Position numbers and translations under genes: made by a program
Notes under the pieces: generated by a model
What the model was told of the DNA's origin: nothing
The model's input: the letters and a program-made list of their open reading frames with translations, nothing else
Databases searched by the model: none
Assembly (NCBI RefSeq): GCF_022557175.1
Contig: NZ_CP092915.1
Span: 2,914,001 to 2,978,000 of the forward strand
DNA from: Mycolicibacterium sp. YH-1
Lineage (GTDB): Bacteria; Actinomycetota; Actinomycetes; Mycobacteriales; Mycobacteriaceae
DNA length: 64,000 nucleotides
Direction of reading: 5' to 3'
Shown here: in pieces, positions 9,600 through 19,193 of the stretch
Layout: each line of letters begins with the position of its first letter
How positions within the stretch are numbered: position 1 is the first letter of the stretch

Positions 9600-10492
9600 C
9601 CTGGCCGCATAGCGACAAGTCCTTCAACCCCCTTTCCCGAGTATCTGCCATGGACTCCTCGTCCTTCTCGGAGATGCTGCGCGTGCAGGCACCCCACCTG
9701 CTGCCCGCGGGCGGTTCGATGGGAGCCGATGGCGCCCAGATACCGACCAACGCGGCACCCACCAACGCGCTGCCGCACGGGACGACGATCGTCGCGCTCA
9801 AGTTCCCCGGCGGCGTCCTCATCGCGGGTGATCGACGGTCCACCCAGGGCAATATGATCGCCGGCCGCGACGTGCAGAAGGTCTACGTCACCGACGATTA
9901 CACGGCCACGGGTATCGCGGGTACGGCGGCTATCGCCGTCGAGTTCGCACGCCTCTACGCGGTGGAACTCGAGCACTACGAGAAGCTCGAGGGTGTTGCG
10001 CTGACGTTCGCGGGCAAGGTCAACCGGCTGGCGATCATGGTGCGCGGAAACCTTGGCGCGGCGATGCAGGGCTTCGTGGCGCTGCCGCTGCTGGTCGGTT
10101 ACGACCTGGACGATGCCGACCGCGACGGCGCAGGCCGCATCGTGTCATTCGACGCAGCCGGTGGCTGGAACGTCGAGGAGGAGGGCTACCAGTCCGTCGG
10201 ATCCGGCTCGATCTTCGCTAAGTCCTCGATGAAGAAGCTGTACTCGCGTGTGACCGACGCCGAGTCCGCGCTGCGGGTCGCTGTTGAGGCGCTGTACGAC
10301 GCTGCCGACGACGACTCGGCAACCGGCGGGCCCGACCTGGTCCGCGGTATCTATCCGACGGCCGTGGTGATCGAGGCCGAGGGGGCTCAGGAGATCGCCG
10401 AGGAGCGCATCGCCGGCATAGCTCGCGATGTCATCCAAAGCCGTTCGCGTGCCGACACCTTCGGCCCCGATGACGGTAAGGACAAGCTGTGA
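9596..10492 (+). CDS. prcB: 20S proteasome beta subunit (catalytic)
   Basis: A 298-residue Ntn hydrolase that forms the inner catalytic rings of the proteasome. The first 62 residues are a propeptide. Self-cleavage after LPHG exposes Thr63 ([11 protein letters not shown]), the N-terminal nucleophile. The conserved GDRRST with the catalytic-lysine neighbourhood, [43 protein letters not shown] and [13 protein letters not shown] all match mycobacterial PrcB. The GTG start at 9596 overlaps the pup stop. It is followed by prcA with a second GTGA overlap. Confidence 0.98.
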   Translation: MTWPHSDKSFNPLSRVSAMDSSSFSEMLRVQAPHLLPAGGSMGADGAQIPTNAAPTNALPHGTTIVALKFPGGVLIAGDRRSTQGNMIAGRDVQKVYVTDDYTATGIAGTAAIAVEFARLYAVELEHYEKLEGVALTFAGKVNRLAIMVRGNLGAAMQGFVALPLLVGYDLDDADRDGAGRIVSFDAAGGWNVEEEGYQSVGSGSIFAKSSMKKLYSRVTDAESALRVAVEALYDAADDDSATGGPDLVRGIYPTAVVIEAEGAQEIAEERIAGIARDVIQSRSRADTFGPDDGKDKL

Positions 10493-11232
10493 GCTTCCCC
10501 TACTTCATATCGCCCGAACAGGCGATGCGCGAGCGCAGCGAACTCGCGCGCAAGGGCATCTCGCGCGGTCGCAGCGTCGTTGCGCTGGCCTACTCCGGCG
10601 GTGTGCTCTTCGTCGCGGAGAACCCGTCGCGGTCACTGCAGAAGGTCAGCGAGCTGTACGACAGGGTGGGCTTCGCCGCCGTCGGCCGGTTCAACGAGTT
10701 CGACAATCTGCGCCGCGGCGGCATCCAGCTCGCCGACACACAGGGTTACGCCTACTCCCGGCGCGACGTCACCGGCCGGCAGCTGGCCAATCGGTACGCG
10801 CAGGCGCTGGGCACGATCTTCACCGAGCAGGCCAAGCCGTACGAGGTCGAGTTGTGCGTTGCCGAGGTCGCGCACTTCGGCGAGACCAAGGCTCCTGAGC
10901 TGTATCGGATCACCTACGACGGGTCGATCGCCGACGAGCCGCACTTCGTCGCCATGGGCGGCACCACCGAGCCGATCATCACTGCGCTGAATGACACCTT
11001 CACCGAGAACGCGAGTCTGGGCGAGGCCGTCAAGATCGCCGTCGACGCGCTGTCGGCGGGCGCCGGGGGCAACGGCTCGGAGCCGCGTGTTCTCGGACCG
11101 AGCACGTTGGAGATCGCGGTGCTCGACGCCAACCGGCCACGTCGTGCCTTCCGTCGGATCACCGGAGCGGCGCTCGAAGCGCTGCTCCCGGAGCCGCCGG
11201 CTAAGCCCGACGAGAAGGCCTCCACGGACTAG
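10489..11232 (+). CDS. prcA: 20S proteasome alpha subunit
   Basis: A 247-residue alpha subunit that forms the outer heptameric gate rings of the proteasome and receives the Mpa C-terminal tails. The N terminus [20 protein letters not shown] contains the gating octapeptide region, followed by [20 protein letters not shown]. It has no propeptide or catalytic Thr, as expected. The GTG at 10489 overlaps the prcB stop by four bases. It is the last gene of the proteasome unit. In M. tuberculosis unrelated genes follow; here a betaine-catabolism cluster begins 156 bases downstream. Confidence 0.98.
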   Translation: MSFPYFISPEQAMRERSELARKGISRGRSVVALAYSGGVLFVAENPSRSLQKVSELYDRVGFAAVGRFNEFDNLRRGGIQLADTQGYAYSRRDVTGRQLANRYAQALGTIFTEQAKPYEVELCVAEVAHFGETKAPELYRITYDGSIADEPHFVAMGGTTEPIITALNDTFTENASLGEAVKIAVDALSAGAGGNGSEPRVLGPSTLEIAVLDANRPRRAFRRITGAALEALLPEPPAKPDEKASTD

Positions 11233-11304
11233 GTCCGCGCCCACTCTCTCCCCTCGCCGCGCGACCTCGCTGCGGTTCGCAGTCGATTCCCACGTGTGTC
11301 CCTG

Positions 11305-11375
11305 TTGACGGCGCACGCTCACTGGTGGACGATTTGTTGCGTTACGCACAACGCGTTGCGATAGTCGCAACAAAT
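11305..11375 (+). promoter_or_regulatory. Promoter with tandem inverted-repeat operators for the betaine cluster
   Basis: TTGACG (11305-11310) and GACGAT (11328-11333, keeping A2 and T6 of the -10) are 17 bases apart and form a plausible SigA promoter. Immediately after are two inverted repeats: TGCG-TTA-CGCA centred at 11343, flanked by TTGT and CAAC, and GTTGCGATAGTCGCAAC centred at 11363. The centres are 20 bases, about two helical turns, apart. A longer perfect pair, ATTTGTTGCG (11332-11341) and CGCAACAAAT (11366-11375), encloses both. A repressor here would cover the start of transcription. The IclR protein encoded at the end of the cluster is the obvious candidate. Confidence 0.65.
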
Positions 11376-11388
11376 GCGGGGGTGGTCG

Positions 11389-13845
11389 ATGCCAAGAGTC
11401 GTCGTCATCGGAGCGGGCATCGTCGGCGCCTCACTCGCCGACGAGATGACCGCCCGCGGGTGGACCGACGTGACCGTTGTCGACCGCGGACCGCTCTTCT
11501 CGACAGGCGGGTCGACATCGCACGCGCCCGGGCTGGTCTTCGCGACCAACCCCTCCAAGACGATGAGCACCTTCGCTCGCTACACCATCGAGAAGCTCTC
11601 CACACTCGAGCATCCCGACGGGTGGTGCTTCAACCCGGTCGGTGGGCTCGAGGTGGCCACCACCCCGCAGCGCTGGGCTGACCTGCACCGCAAGGCGGGC
11701 TGGGCGCAGGCGTGGGGCATCGAGGGCCACCTGGTGAGCGCCGAGGAGTGCGTCGACCTGCATCCGCTGCTGGACGCCGACGGTGTGCTCGGCGGGTTCC
11801 ACACCCCCGCCGACGGACTGGCCAAGGCGGTGCGGGCCGCCGAGGCGCAGGCGTGGCGGGCACGGGACCGCGGTGCCCGGTTCCTGCCCCACACCGACGT
11901 GGTGGGCATCGTCGAGAAGCGGGGCCGTGTCGTCGGCGTCGCCACCGCTGACGGCGTGATCGACGCCGACGTCGTGGTCTGTGCAGCGGGGTTCTGGGGT
12001 GCCGAGTTCGCCAAGAAGGTCGGCCTCGTCGTACCCCTGGTGCCGATGGCCCACCAGTACGCGAGGACCGGACAGATCGCCGCGCTGGTCGGACGCAACA
12101 CCGAACAGTCGGAGGCGGGACTTCCGATCCTGCGTCACCAGGACCAGGATCTGTACTTCCGCGAGCACCTCGACCGCATCGGCATTGGCTACTACGGGCA
12201 CGATCCGATGCCGGTCGACATGTCGACACTGATGGCCGACACCGCGGGGGAGTCGATGCCGTCGATGCTTCCGTTCACGGAGGAGGACTTCGCACCCGGG
12301 TGGCGTGAATCATGCAAACTTCTTCCCGCACTGAGTGATTCCAAGGTGGAGGAGGCGTTCAACGGCATCTTCTCGTTCACCCCCGACGGCTTCTCCATCA
12401 TGGGTGAGCACCGCGACCTGAGCGGATTCTGGGTTGCCGAAGCGGTCTGGGTGACGCATTCCGCGGGCGTTGCGAAGGCGACCGCCGAGTGGATCATCGA
12501 CGGCGCGCCCTCGGTCGACGTGCACGAGTGCGATCTCTACCGGTTCGAGGACGTCGCCAGAAGCCCGAAGTTCGTCACGACGACCAGTTCGCAGGCGTTC
12601 GTCGAGGTCTACGACATCATCCATCCCCACCAGTTCCGCACCGCGTTACGCGGCCTGCGTACCAGCCCCTTCTTCGCCCGTCAGCAGGAACTCGGTGCGT
12701 TCTTCTACGAGGGCGGCGGCTGGGAACGCCCGGCGTACTACGAGGCGAACGCAGAACTGGCGCAACGGCTTTACTCCGAGGGTCTGGCCGTCCCCGAGCG
12801 CGACGACTGGTCAGCACGCTTCTGGTCGCCGATCTCGATCGCCGAGGCGCACTGGACCAGGCATCAGGTCGCGATGTACGACATGACACCGCTGACCCGC
12901 TACGAGGTGGCAGGCACGGGTGCGGCGGCCTTCCTGCAACAGATGACCACCAACAACGTCGACAAGAGCGTCGGATCGGTCACCTACACGCTGCTGCTCG
13001 ACGAAACCGGGGGAGTGCGTAGCGATCTCACGGTTGCCCGCCTCGCCGAGACCACTTTCCAGGTCGGCGCCAACTCGCCGCTGGACTTCGACTGGCTGAG
13101 CAGGCACCTGCCCGGTGACGGCTCGGTGACGGTGCGCGATATCACCGGCGCAACGTGCTGCGTAGGCGTGTGGGGGCCGCTGGCCCGCGATCTGGTCGCA
13201 CCCCACTGCCCCGATGACCTTTCGCATGACGCGTTCAAGTACTTCCGCGCCATGCACACCTACCTCGACGCCATACCGGTCACCATGATGCGGGTCTCCT
13301 ACGTGGGGGAGCTGGGCTGGGAGATCTACACCGGCGCCGAGTACGGCACCGCGCTGTGGGACCTGCTGTTCGACGCCGGTCGCGACCACGGCGTCATCGC
13401 AGCGGGCAGGATCGCGTTCAACAGCCTGCGCATCGAGAAGGGCTACCGCAGCTGGGGAACCGACATGACCGCCGAGCACCTGCCCGACGCCGCGGGTGTG
13501 GGCTTCGCCGTTCGAATGGCCAAGGACGACTTCGTCGGAAGGGCCGCACTGCAATCCGCGAAGCCCCCGTCGACCACGTTGCGCAGCATCGTGTTTGACG
13601 ATCCCGACGCCGTGGTGCTGGGCAAGGAGCCGGTGTATCTGGGCGAACGCGGCACCGAGTGCGTCGGCTACGTCACCAGCGCAGGGTACTCGCCGACCGT
13701 CGGGCGGACCATCGCCTACGCGTGGCTGCCCGCGGACACGGGCGTGGGGGACACCGTCACCGTCGACTACCGCGGCACCCGGCACAGCGCCGTCGTGCAC
13801 GCCGAACCCGTCGTCGACCCCGACATGACCCGGATCAGGCGGTAG
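11389..13845 (+). CDS. Dimethylglycine oxidase-like FAD/folate enzyme (DAO + GcvT domains)
   Basis: An 818-residue two-domain enzyme that oxidatively demethylates N,N-dimethylglycine (or sarcosine) and passes the methylene to tetrahydrofolate. It is very similar along its length to the Arthrobacter globiformis dimethylglycine oxidase as I remember it. The FAD motif is [27 protein letters not shown] carries the histidine that binds FAD covalently in that enzyme. [16 protein letters not shown] and [15 protein letters not shown] follow. The C-terminal half is an aminomethyltransferase (GcvT) domain with [26 protein letters not shown] and [15 protein letters not shown]. The ATG at 11389 is chosen over 11374 because the product then begins like the family and the upstream ATG lies inside the operator. 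First gene of the betaine cluster, five bases before the sarcosine oxidase. Confidence 0.9.
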   Translation: MPRVVVIGAGIVGASLADEMTARGWTDVTVVDRGPLFSTGGSTSHAPGLVFATNPSKTMSTFARYTIEKLSTLEHPDGWCFNPVGGLEVATTPQRWADLHRKAGWAQAWGIEGHLVSAEECVDLHPLLDADGVLGGFHTPADGLAKAVRAAEAQAWRARDRGARFLPHTDVVGIVEKRGRVVGVATADGVIDADVVVCAAGFWGAEFAKKVGLVVPLVPMAHQYARTGQIAALVGRNTEQSEAGLPILRHQDQDLYFREHLDRIGIGYYGHDPMPVDMSTLMADTAGESMPSMLPFTEEDFAPGWRESCKLLPALSDSKVEEAFNGIFSFTPDGFSIMGEHRDLSGFWVAEAVWVTHSAGVAKATAEWIIDGAPSVDVHECDLYRFEDVARSPKFVTTTSSQAFVEVYDIIHPHQFRTALRGLRTSPFFARQQELGAFFYEGGGWERPAYYEANAELAQRLYSEGLAVPERDDWSARFWSPISIAEAHWTRHQVAMYDMTPLTRYEVAGTGAAAFLQQMTTNNVDKSVGSVTYTLLLDETGGVRSDLTVARLAETTFQVGANSPLDFDWLSRHLPGDGSVTVRDITGATCCVGVWGPLARDLVAPHCPDDLSHDAFKYFRAMHTYLDAIPVTMMRVSYVGELGWEIYTGAEYGTALWDLLFDAGRDHGVIAAGRIAFNSLRIEKGYRSWGTDMTAEHLPDAAGVGFAVRMAKDDFVGRAALQSAKPPSTTLRSIVFDDPDAVVLGKEPVYLGERGTECVGYVTSAGYSPTVGRTIAYAWLPADTGVGDTVTVDYRGTRHSAVVHAEPVVDPDMTRIRR

Positions 13846-13850
13846 TGCCC

Positions 13851-15002
13851 ATGACCTCATCGACAACGCATTACGACGTCATCGTCATCGGCCTCGGCGG
13901 CATGGGCAGCGCCGCCGCCTACCATCTGGCCTCCCGTAACCAACGCGTCCTCGGGCTGGAGAAGTTCACGCCTGCGCATTCCTTGGGTTCCAGCCACGGC
14001 GGGTCCCGCATCATCCGGCAGTCCTACTTCGAGGACCCGGCCTACGTACCGCTCCTGCTGCGCGCCTACGAACTGTGGGAGCAGTTGGCACGCGACTCCG
14101 AACGCGAGGTCTACCGGCTGACCGGAGGTCTGTTCATCGGGCCGCCAGACTGTCTCACCGTGGCGGGCAGTCTGCGCGCCAGCAGGCAGTGGGACCTGCC
14201 GCACGAGCTGCTCGACGGCCGCGACGTCGCGGCCCGCTTCCCGAACTTCACTCCCGCGGCCGGTGACGTCGCGCTGTATGAGGACAAGGCCGGGTTCGCC
14301 CGCCCCGAGATGACTGTCCAGGCGCATATAGATCTCGCCGAACTCACCGGTGCGGAGCTGCATTTCGGTGAGCCGGTACTCGACTGGAGCGAGACGGCGG
14401 GCGGCGGCGTGCGGGTCAGCACCGAGCGGGGCAGCTACACCGCAGGGCAGCTGGTGATCTGCCCGGGAGCCTGGGCCCCGCAGCTGCTCGCCGAGTTCGG
14501 CATCCCCATCACGATCGAGCGCCAGGTGCTGTACTGGCTTGACCCCGTCGGTGGGACCGCCCCCTTCGTCGACCACCCGATCTTCATCGATGAGAACGCA
14601 CGCGGCGAGCAGATATACGGTTTCCCCGCCATCGACGGTCCGCGCGGCGGCGTCAAGGTCGCGTTCTTCCGCAAGGGCACCGTGTGCACACCGGAGACGA
14701 TCGATCGCACCGTGAGTGACCAGGAGATCGCCGAGATGAGGGGCCGGGCCGCCGAACTGCTGCCCGCGCTCGACGGCACGTGCGTGCACTCGGCGACGTG
14801 CATGTACTCCAACACCCCCGATGAGCACTTCGTCATCGCCCGGCACCCCGACAGCGCGAACGTCACGGTGGCGTGCGGCTTCTCGGGACACGGTTTCAAG
14901 TTCGTCCCCGTAGTCGGGGAGATCCTCGCCGACCTCGCCATCGACGGCGCCACCGGCCACCCCATCTCGTTGTTCGACCCCAAGCGACTGGTGACCACAT
15001 GA
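13851..15002 (+). CDS. Monomeric sarcosine oxidase / N-methyl amino acid oxidase
   Basis: A 383-residue flavoprotein expected to oxidise sarcosine (or a related N-methyl amino acid) to glycine, formaldehyde and hydrogen peroxide. The N-terminal dinucleotide motif is [40 protein letters not shown] is the monomeric sarcosine oxidase signature. [17 protein letters not shown] contains the cysteine to which FAD is covalently bound in this family. [21 protein letters not shown] is the usual C-terminal block. It starts with ATG five bases after the dimethylglycine oxidase stop and ends in an ATGA overlap with the Rieske gene, so the three are co-translated. N-methyltryptophan oxidase specificity cannot be excluded, but the context favours sarcosine. 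Confidence 0.9.
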   Translation: MTSSTTHYDVIVIGLGGMGSAAAYHLASRNQRVLGLEKFTPAHSLGSSHGGSRIIRQSYFEDPAYVPLLLRAYELWEQLARDSEREVYRLTGGLFIGPPDCLTVAGSLRASRQWDLPHELLDGRDVAARFPNFTPAAGDVALYEDKAGFARPEMTVQAHIDLAELTGAELHFGEPVLDWSETAGGGVRVSTERGSYTAGQLVICPGAWAPQLLAEFGIPITIERQVLYWLDPVGGTAPFVDHPIFIDENARGEQIYGFPAIDGPRGGVKVAFFRKGTVCTPETIDRTVSDQEIAEMRGRAAELLPALDGTCVHSATCMYSNTPDEHFVIARHPDSANVTVACGFSGHGFKFVPVVGEILADLAIDGATGHPISLFDPKRLVTT

Positions 15003-16117
15003 CCAGCAACCTGCGCGCCACACTCGGCGGTGACTACTACGCCAATCCCGCAGTCTTCGCCGCCGAGCAGGAACGCATCTTCGAGGCGACGTGGTTCTGT
15101 GCGGTGCGGACGGCCGACCTCGCGCTGGCTGGTCAGTTCAAGAAGGTCCAGGTCGGGCGCGAGAGCGTTCTGCTGGTGCGCGGCAGGGACGGACTGTTGC
15201 GGGCCTTCCTGAACATCTGCCGACATCGCGGCGCTCAACTGTGCGTCGAGGAGCAGGGACAGCTGGGACGCAACCTGCGCTGCCCCTATCACTCCTGGAC
15301 CTACGCCCTGGACGGCAAACTCGTCGCCGCACCCAACATCGGGTCACTCACCGGCGACGACGGCGCGCCGATCGACCGATATCAGTACGGTTTGGTGCCG
15401 GTCGCGCTCACCGAGTGGCTCGGCTACGCCTGGGTCTGCCTGTCCGATACACCGCCGCCGTTCGAGGACGTCGTCGCCGAGGCCACGAGGACGCTCGGTG
15501 ACGCTGATGCGATCAACCGGTACGGTATCGGCGGTCTGGACGTGGGCCGCCGGATCGTCTACGACGTGGCGGCCAACTGGAAGCTGATCGTCGAGAACTT
15601 CATGGAGTGTTACCACTGCAGTTCGATCCATCCCGAACTCGTCGGCGTGCTCCCGGAGTTCGTCCGCGGCACGGCGGCGCAGGCGAACGTCGGTCGGGGT
15701 GCCGAATTCGGTTCGGAAGTATGCGGATTCACCATCGACGGTTCCGAGGGTTTCGAGCGTCTGCCCGGTGTCACCGATGAGCAGGACCGGCGTTACTACG
15801 CGATCACAGTCAAGCCGACCGTCTTCATCAACCTGGTTCCCGACCACGTCATCTTTCATCGCATGTCTCCTGTGGCCGCCGACAGGACCATCGTTGAGTG
15901 CGACTGGCTCTACACCGCCGACCTGGTGGCGTCCGGGCGCGACGTGTCTCGCTCGGTGGACCTGTTCCACCGCGTCAACGAGCAGGATTTCGCCGCGTGT
16001 GAGCGAACCCAACCGGCGATGTCGTCGCGGGCCTACCGCAATGGCGGTGTGCTCGTCCCCACCGAACACCACATCGCGGAGTTCCAGCAGTGGGTAGTGT
16101 CCCGTCTGGGTGGGTGA
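14999..16117 (+). CDS. Rieske non-heme iron oxygenase, glycine betaine demethylase (GbcA) type
   Basis: A 372-residue oxygenase alpha subunit predicted to demethylate glycine betaine to dimethylglycine (or a related quaternary amine). Rieske [2Fe-2S] ligands are C74, H76 (CRHRG) and C95, H98 (CPYHSW). The mononuclear iron site lies in [13 protein letters not shown], with H206 and H211 as ligands and E203 as the bridging acid. The length and [13 protein letters not shown] match the GbcA / choline monooxygenase group. Such enzymes need a ferredoxin-type reductase (GbcB); none is encoded nearby. ATG at 14999 overlaps the sarcosine oxidase stop. Choline or stachydrine as substrate remains possible. 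Confidence 0.87.
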   Translation: MTSNLRATLGGDYYANPAVFAAEQERIFEATWFCAVRTADLALAGQFKKVQVGRESVLLVRGRDGLLRAFLNICRHRGAQLCVEEQGQLGRNLRCPYHSWTYALDGKLVAAPNIGSLTGDDGAPIDRYQYGLVPVALTEWLGYAWVCLSDTPPPFEDVVAEATRTLGDADAINRYGIGGLDVGRRIVYDVAANWKLIVENFMECYHCSSIHPELVGVLPEFVRGTAAQANVGRGAEFGSEVCGFTIDGSEGFERLPGVTDEQDRRYYAITVKPTVFINLVPDHVIFHRMSPVAADRTIVECDWLYTADLVASGRDVSRSVDLFHRVNEQDFAACERTQPAMSSRAYRNGGVLVPTEHHIAEFQQWVVSRLGG

Positions 16118-16156
16118 GGGCTGACGACCTGGGCGAGCGAAGCGACGGGAAATCGG

Positions 16157-17647
16157 ATGGACGGTGAGCCAGACCTGTACATCGGCGGTCGGTGGCGTCA
16201 CGCGTCCGACCGCGGCACCAGGGATATCGTCAATCCGGCCGACGGGACCGTCGCCGCGACCGTCGACGAGGCTACTCCCGACGACGCCCGCGACGCCGTC
16301 GCCGCGGCACGTGCCGCCTTCGACGACGGGGCCTGGCGCGCCACATCGGCCGGCGAGCGCGCTGCGCTGCTCAACCGGATCGCCGACCTGCTCCAGCGGG
16401 ACAAGGAGTCGTTGTCCCGGTTGGAGACCGAGGACACCGGAAAGACACTGGCCGAAAGCCGAATCGATATCGACGATGTGACCTCGGTGTTTCGGTACTA
16501 CGCCGGTCTCGTCGCGGTGCAGGCCGACCGCGTCGTCGACGTCGGTGATCCCGCCGTCATCAGCCGGGTGGTCCACGAACCCATCGGCGTGTGCGTACTG
16601 ATCGCGCCGTGGAACTACCCGCTTCTGCAGATGTCGTGGAAGATCGCGCCCGCACTCGGTGCGGGATGCACCATGGTCGCCAAGCCAAGCGAGGTCACGC
16701 CGCTGTCGACGATCGCCTTCGTCCACCTGCTCGAGGAGGCGGGTGTGCCGCCGTCGGTGGTGAACCTGGTGCAGGGCAGCGGCGCTGTGCTCGGTGAGGC
16801 ACTGACCGCCGACCCGGCAGTCGACTTCATCTCGTTCACCGGCGGCCTGGCGACCGGAACCATCATCTCGAAGGTCGCCGCCGCCAACGTCACCAAGGTC
16901 GCGGTCGAACTCGGCGGCAAGAACCCGCACATCGTGTTCGCCGATGTCGCCGACTCGGGTGACTTCGATGCAGCCGTCGACCACGTGCTGACCGGGGTTT
17001 TCCTGCACTCCGGTCAGGTGTGCTCGGCGGGCACCCGCCTCATCGTCGAGGAGTCCATCGCCGACGACTTCGTCGCCGCCCTCGCCCGGCGCGCCGAGGC
17101 GATCCGAATCGGGCCAGGAATGGACCCGACCAGCGAGACCGGTCCGCTGGTCTCGCAAGAGCATCGCGCCAAGGTGGAAGCCCATGTCGCCCAGGGCATA
17201 TCGGAAGGGGCGCGGCTGGTCACCGGTGGCGCGCGGCCGACCGAACGGGCGCTGGCCGACGGCAGCTTCTACTTGCCGACGATATTCGACGGCTGCGACC
17301 GGTCGATGCGGATCGTCCAGGAGGAGACCTTCGGGCCGATCCTCACAGTCGAACGATTCACCGACGAGGCCGAGGCGATAAGGCTGGGCAACGACACGGA
17401 GTACGGGCTCGCGGCGGGTGTTCGGACATCCGATCCGGCGCGCGGCGAGCGAGTGGTACGTGCATTGCGGCACGGCACGGTCTGGCTCAACGACTTCGGT
17501 TACTACACCGCTGCGGCGGAGTGGGGCGGCTTCGGGAAGTCGGGCAACGGACGTGAACTCGGACCGACCGGGCTTGCGGAATACCAAGAGATCAAGCACA
17601 TCTGGCACAACACTGCACCGGCACCCGCCGGCTGGTTCAAGAGTTGA
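16157..17647 (+). CDS. betB: Betaine aldehyde dehydrogenase-type ALDH
   Basis: A 496-residue NAD(P)-dependent aldehyde dehydrogenase, expected to oxidise betaine aldehyde to glycine betaine. Signature motifs are the coenzyme loop IAPWNYPLLQMSWKIAPAL, the general-base glutamate in VAVELGGKNPHIVF, the catalytic cysteine in FLHSGQVCSAGTR, and EETFGPILTVERF. Near the C terminus GTVWLNDFGYYTAAAEWGGFGKSGNGREL resembles betaine aldehyde dehydrogenases. The start is the ATG at 16157, 39 bases after the Rieske gene. A choline dehydrogenase two genes downstream would supply the aldehyde, which supports the symbol, although substrate choice in this superfamily is never certain from sequence alone. Confidence 0.85.
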   Translation: MDGEPDLYIGGRWRHASDRGTRDIVNPADGTVAATVDEATPDDARDAVAAARAAFDDGAWRATSAGERAALLNRIADLLQRDKESLSRLETEDTGKTLAESRIDIDDVTSVFRYYAGLVAVQADRVVDVGDPAVISRVVHEPIGVCVLIAPWNYPLLQMSWKIAPALGAGCTMVAKPSEVTPLSTIAFVHLLEEAGVPPSVVNLVQGSGAVLGEALTADPAVDFISFTGGLATGTIISKVAAANVTKVAVELGGKNPHIVFADVADSGDFDAAVDHVLTGVFLHSGQVCSAGTRLIVEESIADDFVAALARRAEAIRIGPGMDPTSETGPLVSQEHRAKVEAHVAQGISEGARLVTGGARPTERALADGSFYLPTIFDGCDRSMRIVQEETFGPILTVERFTDEAEAIRLGNDTEYGLAAGVRTSDPARGERVVRALRHGTVWLNDFGYYTAAAEWGGFGKSGNGRELGPTGLAEYQEIKHIWHNTAPAPAGWFKS

Positions 17648-17657
17648 GGGGGCGGAC

Positions 17658-19193
17658 ATGGTGCTCGGCAAAGATGTTTCGCGGGCCGACAGCGGTATGG
17701 AGGACTTCGGCTACCGAGAGTCACTGGATCGGAGTATCGGAAAGTTCGCCAGCTTCGCGGCAGGCGTCAGCTATATCTCGATCCTGACGGGCACGTTCCA
17801 GCTGTTCTACTTCGGGTACGGCACCGCGGGACCCGCCTATCTGTGGTCGTGGCCGATCGTGTTCGTCGGGCAGATGGCCGTCGCACTGTGCTTCATGGAA
17901 CTCGCGGCCAAGTATCCGGTGGCGGGCTCGGTCTACAACTGGAGCAAGAAGCTGGCCAGTCGGCTGGTCGGATGGATATCGGGCTGGTTGATGCTCACCG
18001 CGTCGATCGTGACGATCTCGGCGGTCGCGCTGGCCTATCAGCTCAACCTGCCGAGGCTGTGGAGCGGATTCCAGATTGTCGGCGATGGGAGCGGTGAGTA
18101 TGACTACGCCGCCAACGCCGTTCTCCTCGGCACCGTGCTGATCGCGTTCACCACGCTGATCAACGCCCTCGGCGTGAAGCTGATGTCCCGGATCAACAGC
18201 GCCGGGGTGTTCATCGAACTCATTGCGGCCGTCCTGATTGCCTTCCTGCTCGCCATCAACATCGAACGCGGTCCGGACATCTTCTTCTCCACCAACGGTT
18301 ACGGGGCAGGGGAGAGCGCAGGTTTCCTCGGCGCCTTCCTGGTGGCCTCACTAGCCTCCGGGTACGTCATGTACGGCTTCGACACCGCCAGCTCGTTGGG
18401 CGAGGAGACCGTCGAACCGCGACGCACCGCGCCAAAGGCGATCTTCCGGGCGATCCTGGCGTCGTTCGTGATCGGCGGCGCGATCCTGGTGTTCGCCGTC
18501 ATGGCGGCGCCCAACCTGGAGGACCCGAAGCTCGGCGAGAGTTCCGGTGGCCTGCAGTACATCGTCGAGCAAGTCATGTGGGGCCCGCTGGGCACTATCT
18601 TCCTGGTCTGCATCGTCATCGCCGTCACGGTGTGCACGCTCGCTGTCCACACCGCGGCGATCCGACTGACGTTCGCGATGGCTCGCGACAATGCGTTGCC
18701 GTTCGGGGAGAGGCTGGCCACCGTCAATCCGAAGACCCAGACTCCGATCGTGCCCGCGGTGACGATCGGCATCATCGCGGTGATCATTCTGGTGATCAAC
18801 ATCGGCCAGCCGAAGATCTTCACCGTGCTGACCTCGATCGCGATCATCATGATCTACCTGGCGTATCTGATGGTCACCGGTCCGATGCTGAAGAAGCGGC
18901 TGCAGGGGCAGTGGCCGCCGGCCGATCTCGCCGAGGGCGGCTACTTCACCATGGGCCGCTGGGGTCTGCTGGTCAACGTCGTCGCAGTGGTCTGGGGTGG
19001 CGCCATGGCGCTCAACTTGGCGTGGCCGCGCGCCGCTGTTTACGGCGAGCCCTGGTACAACACGTGGGGTGCGTTCGTCTACATCGGCGTGATACTCGGC
19101 GCGGGTCTGCTGTGGTATGTCATGAAGGGCCGCAAGCACATTGGCACGCTGGCATCACATGCCTCGGCGGAGAGGGCGGAGGCGGATGGCTGA
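17658..19193 (+). CDS. APC-superfamily amino acid/amine permease
   Basis: A 511-residue, twelve-helix permease of the amino acid-polyamine-organocation family in the cytoplasmic membrane. After a soluble N terminus (DFGYRESLDRSIGKFASFA) helix 1 begins with GVSYISILTGTFQLFYFGYG, the unwound substrate/ion-binding segment. MELAAKYPVAGSVYNWSKK and YGFDTASSLGEETVEPRRTAPKAI are family hallmarks. Its place between betB and betA suggests it imports choline, betaine, carnitine or an N-methyl amino acid; this is inference. Start ATG at 17658, ten bases after betB; its 3' end overlaps betA by eight bases. Confidence 0.87.
   Translation: MVLGKDVSRADSGMEDFGYRESLDRSIGKFASFAAGVSYISILTGTFQLFYFGYGTAGPAYLWSWPIVFVGQMAVALCFMELAAKYPVAGSVYNWSKKLASRLVGWISGWLMLTASIVTISAVALAYQLNLPRLWSGFQIVGDGSGEYDYAANAVLLGTVLIAFTTLINALGVKLMSRINSAGVFIELIAAVLIAFLLAINIERGPDIFFSTNGYGAGESAGFLGAFLVASLASGYVMYGFDTASSLGEETVEPRRTAPKAIFRAILASFVIGGAILVFAVMAAPNLEDPKLGESSGGLQYIVEQVMWGPLGTIFLVCIVIAVTVCTLAVHTAAIRLTFAMARDNALPFGERLATVNPKTQTPIVPAVTIGIIAVIILVINIGQPKIFTVLTSIAIIMIYLAYLMVTGPMLKKRLQGQWPPADLAEGGYFTMGRWGLLVNVVAVVWGGAMALNLAWPRAAVYGEPWYNTWGAFVYIGVILGAGLLWYVMKGRKHIGTLASHASAERAEADG

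Noticed and set aside
11332..11375. Attachment site or insertion-element end at the betaine cluster border
   Set aside because: The inverted repeats are placed like operators over a promoter, there is no matching copy at the other end near 23433 or 24765, and no recombinase gene is present.
11374..11388. Upstream ATG for the dimethylglycine oxidase
   Set aside because: It lies inside the operator and adds five residues not found in the family; ATG 11389 starts directly at the FAD motif.
15344..17671. 775-codon minus-strand open frame opposite the Rieske and betB genes
   Set aside because: Same composition artefact; it crosses two well-supported genes and shows no recognisable family.
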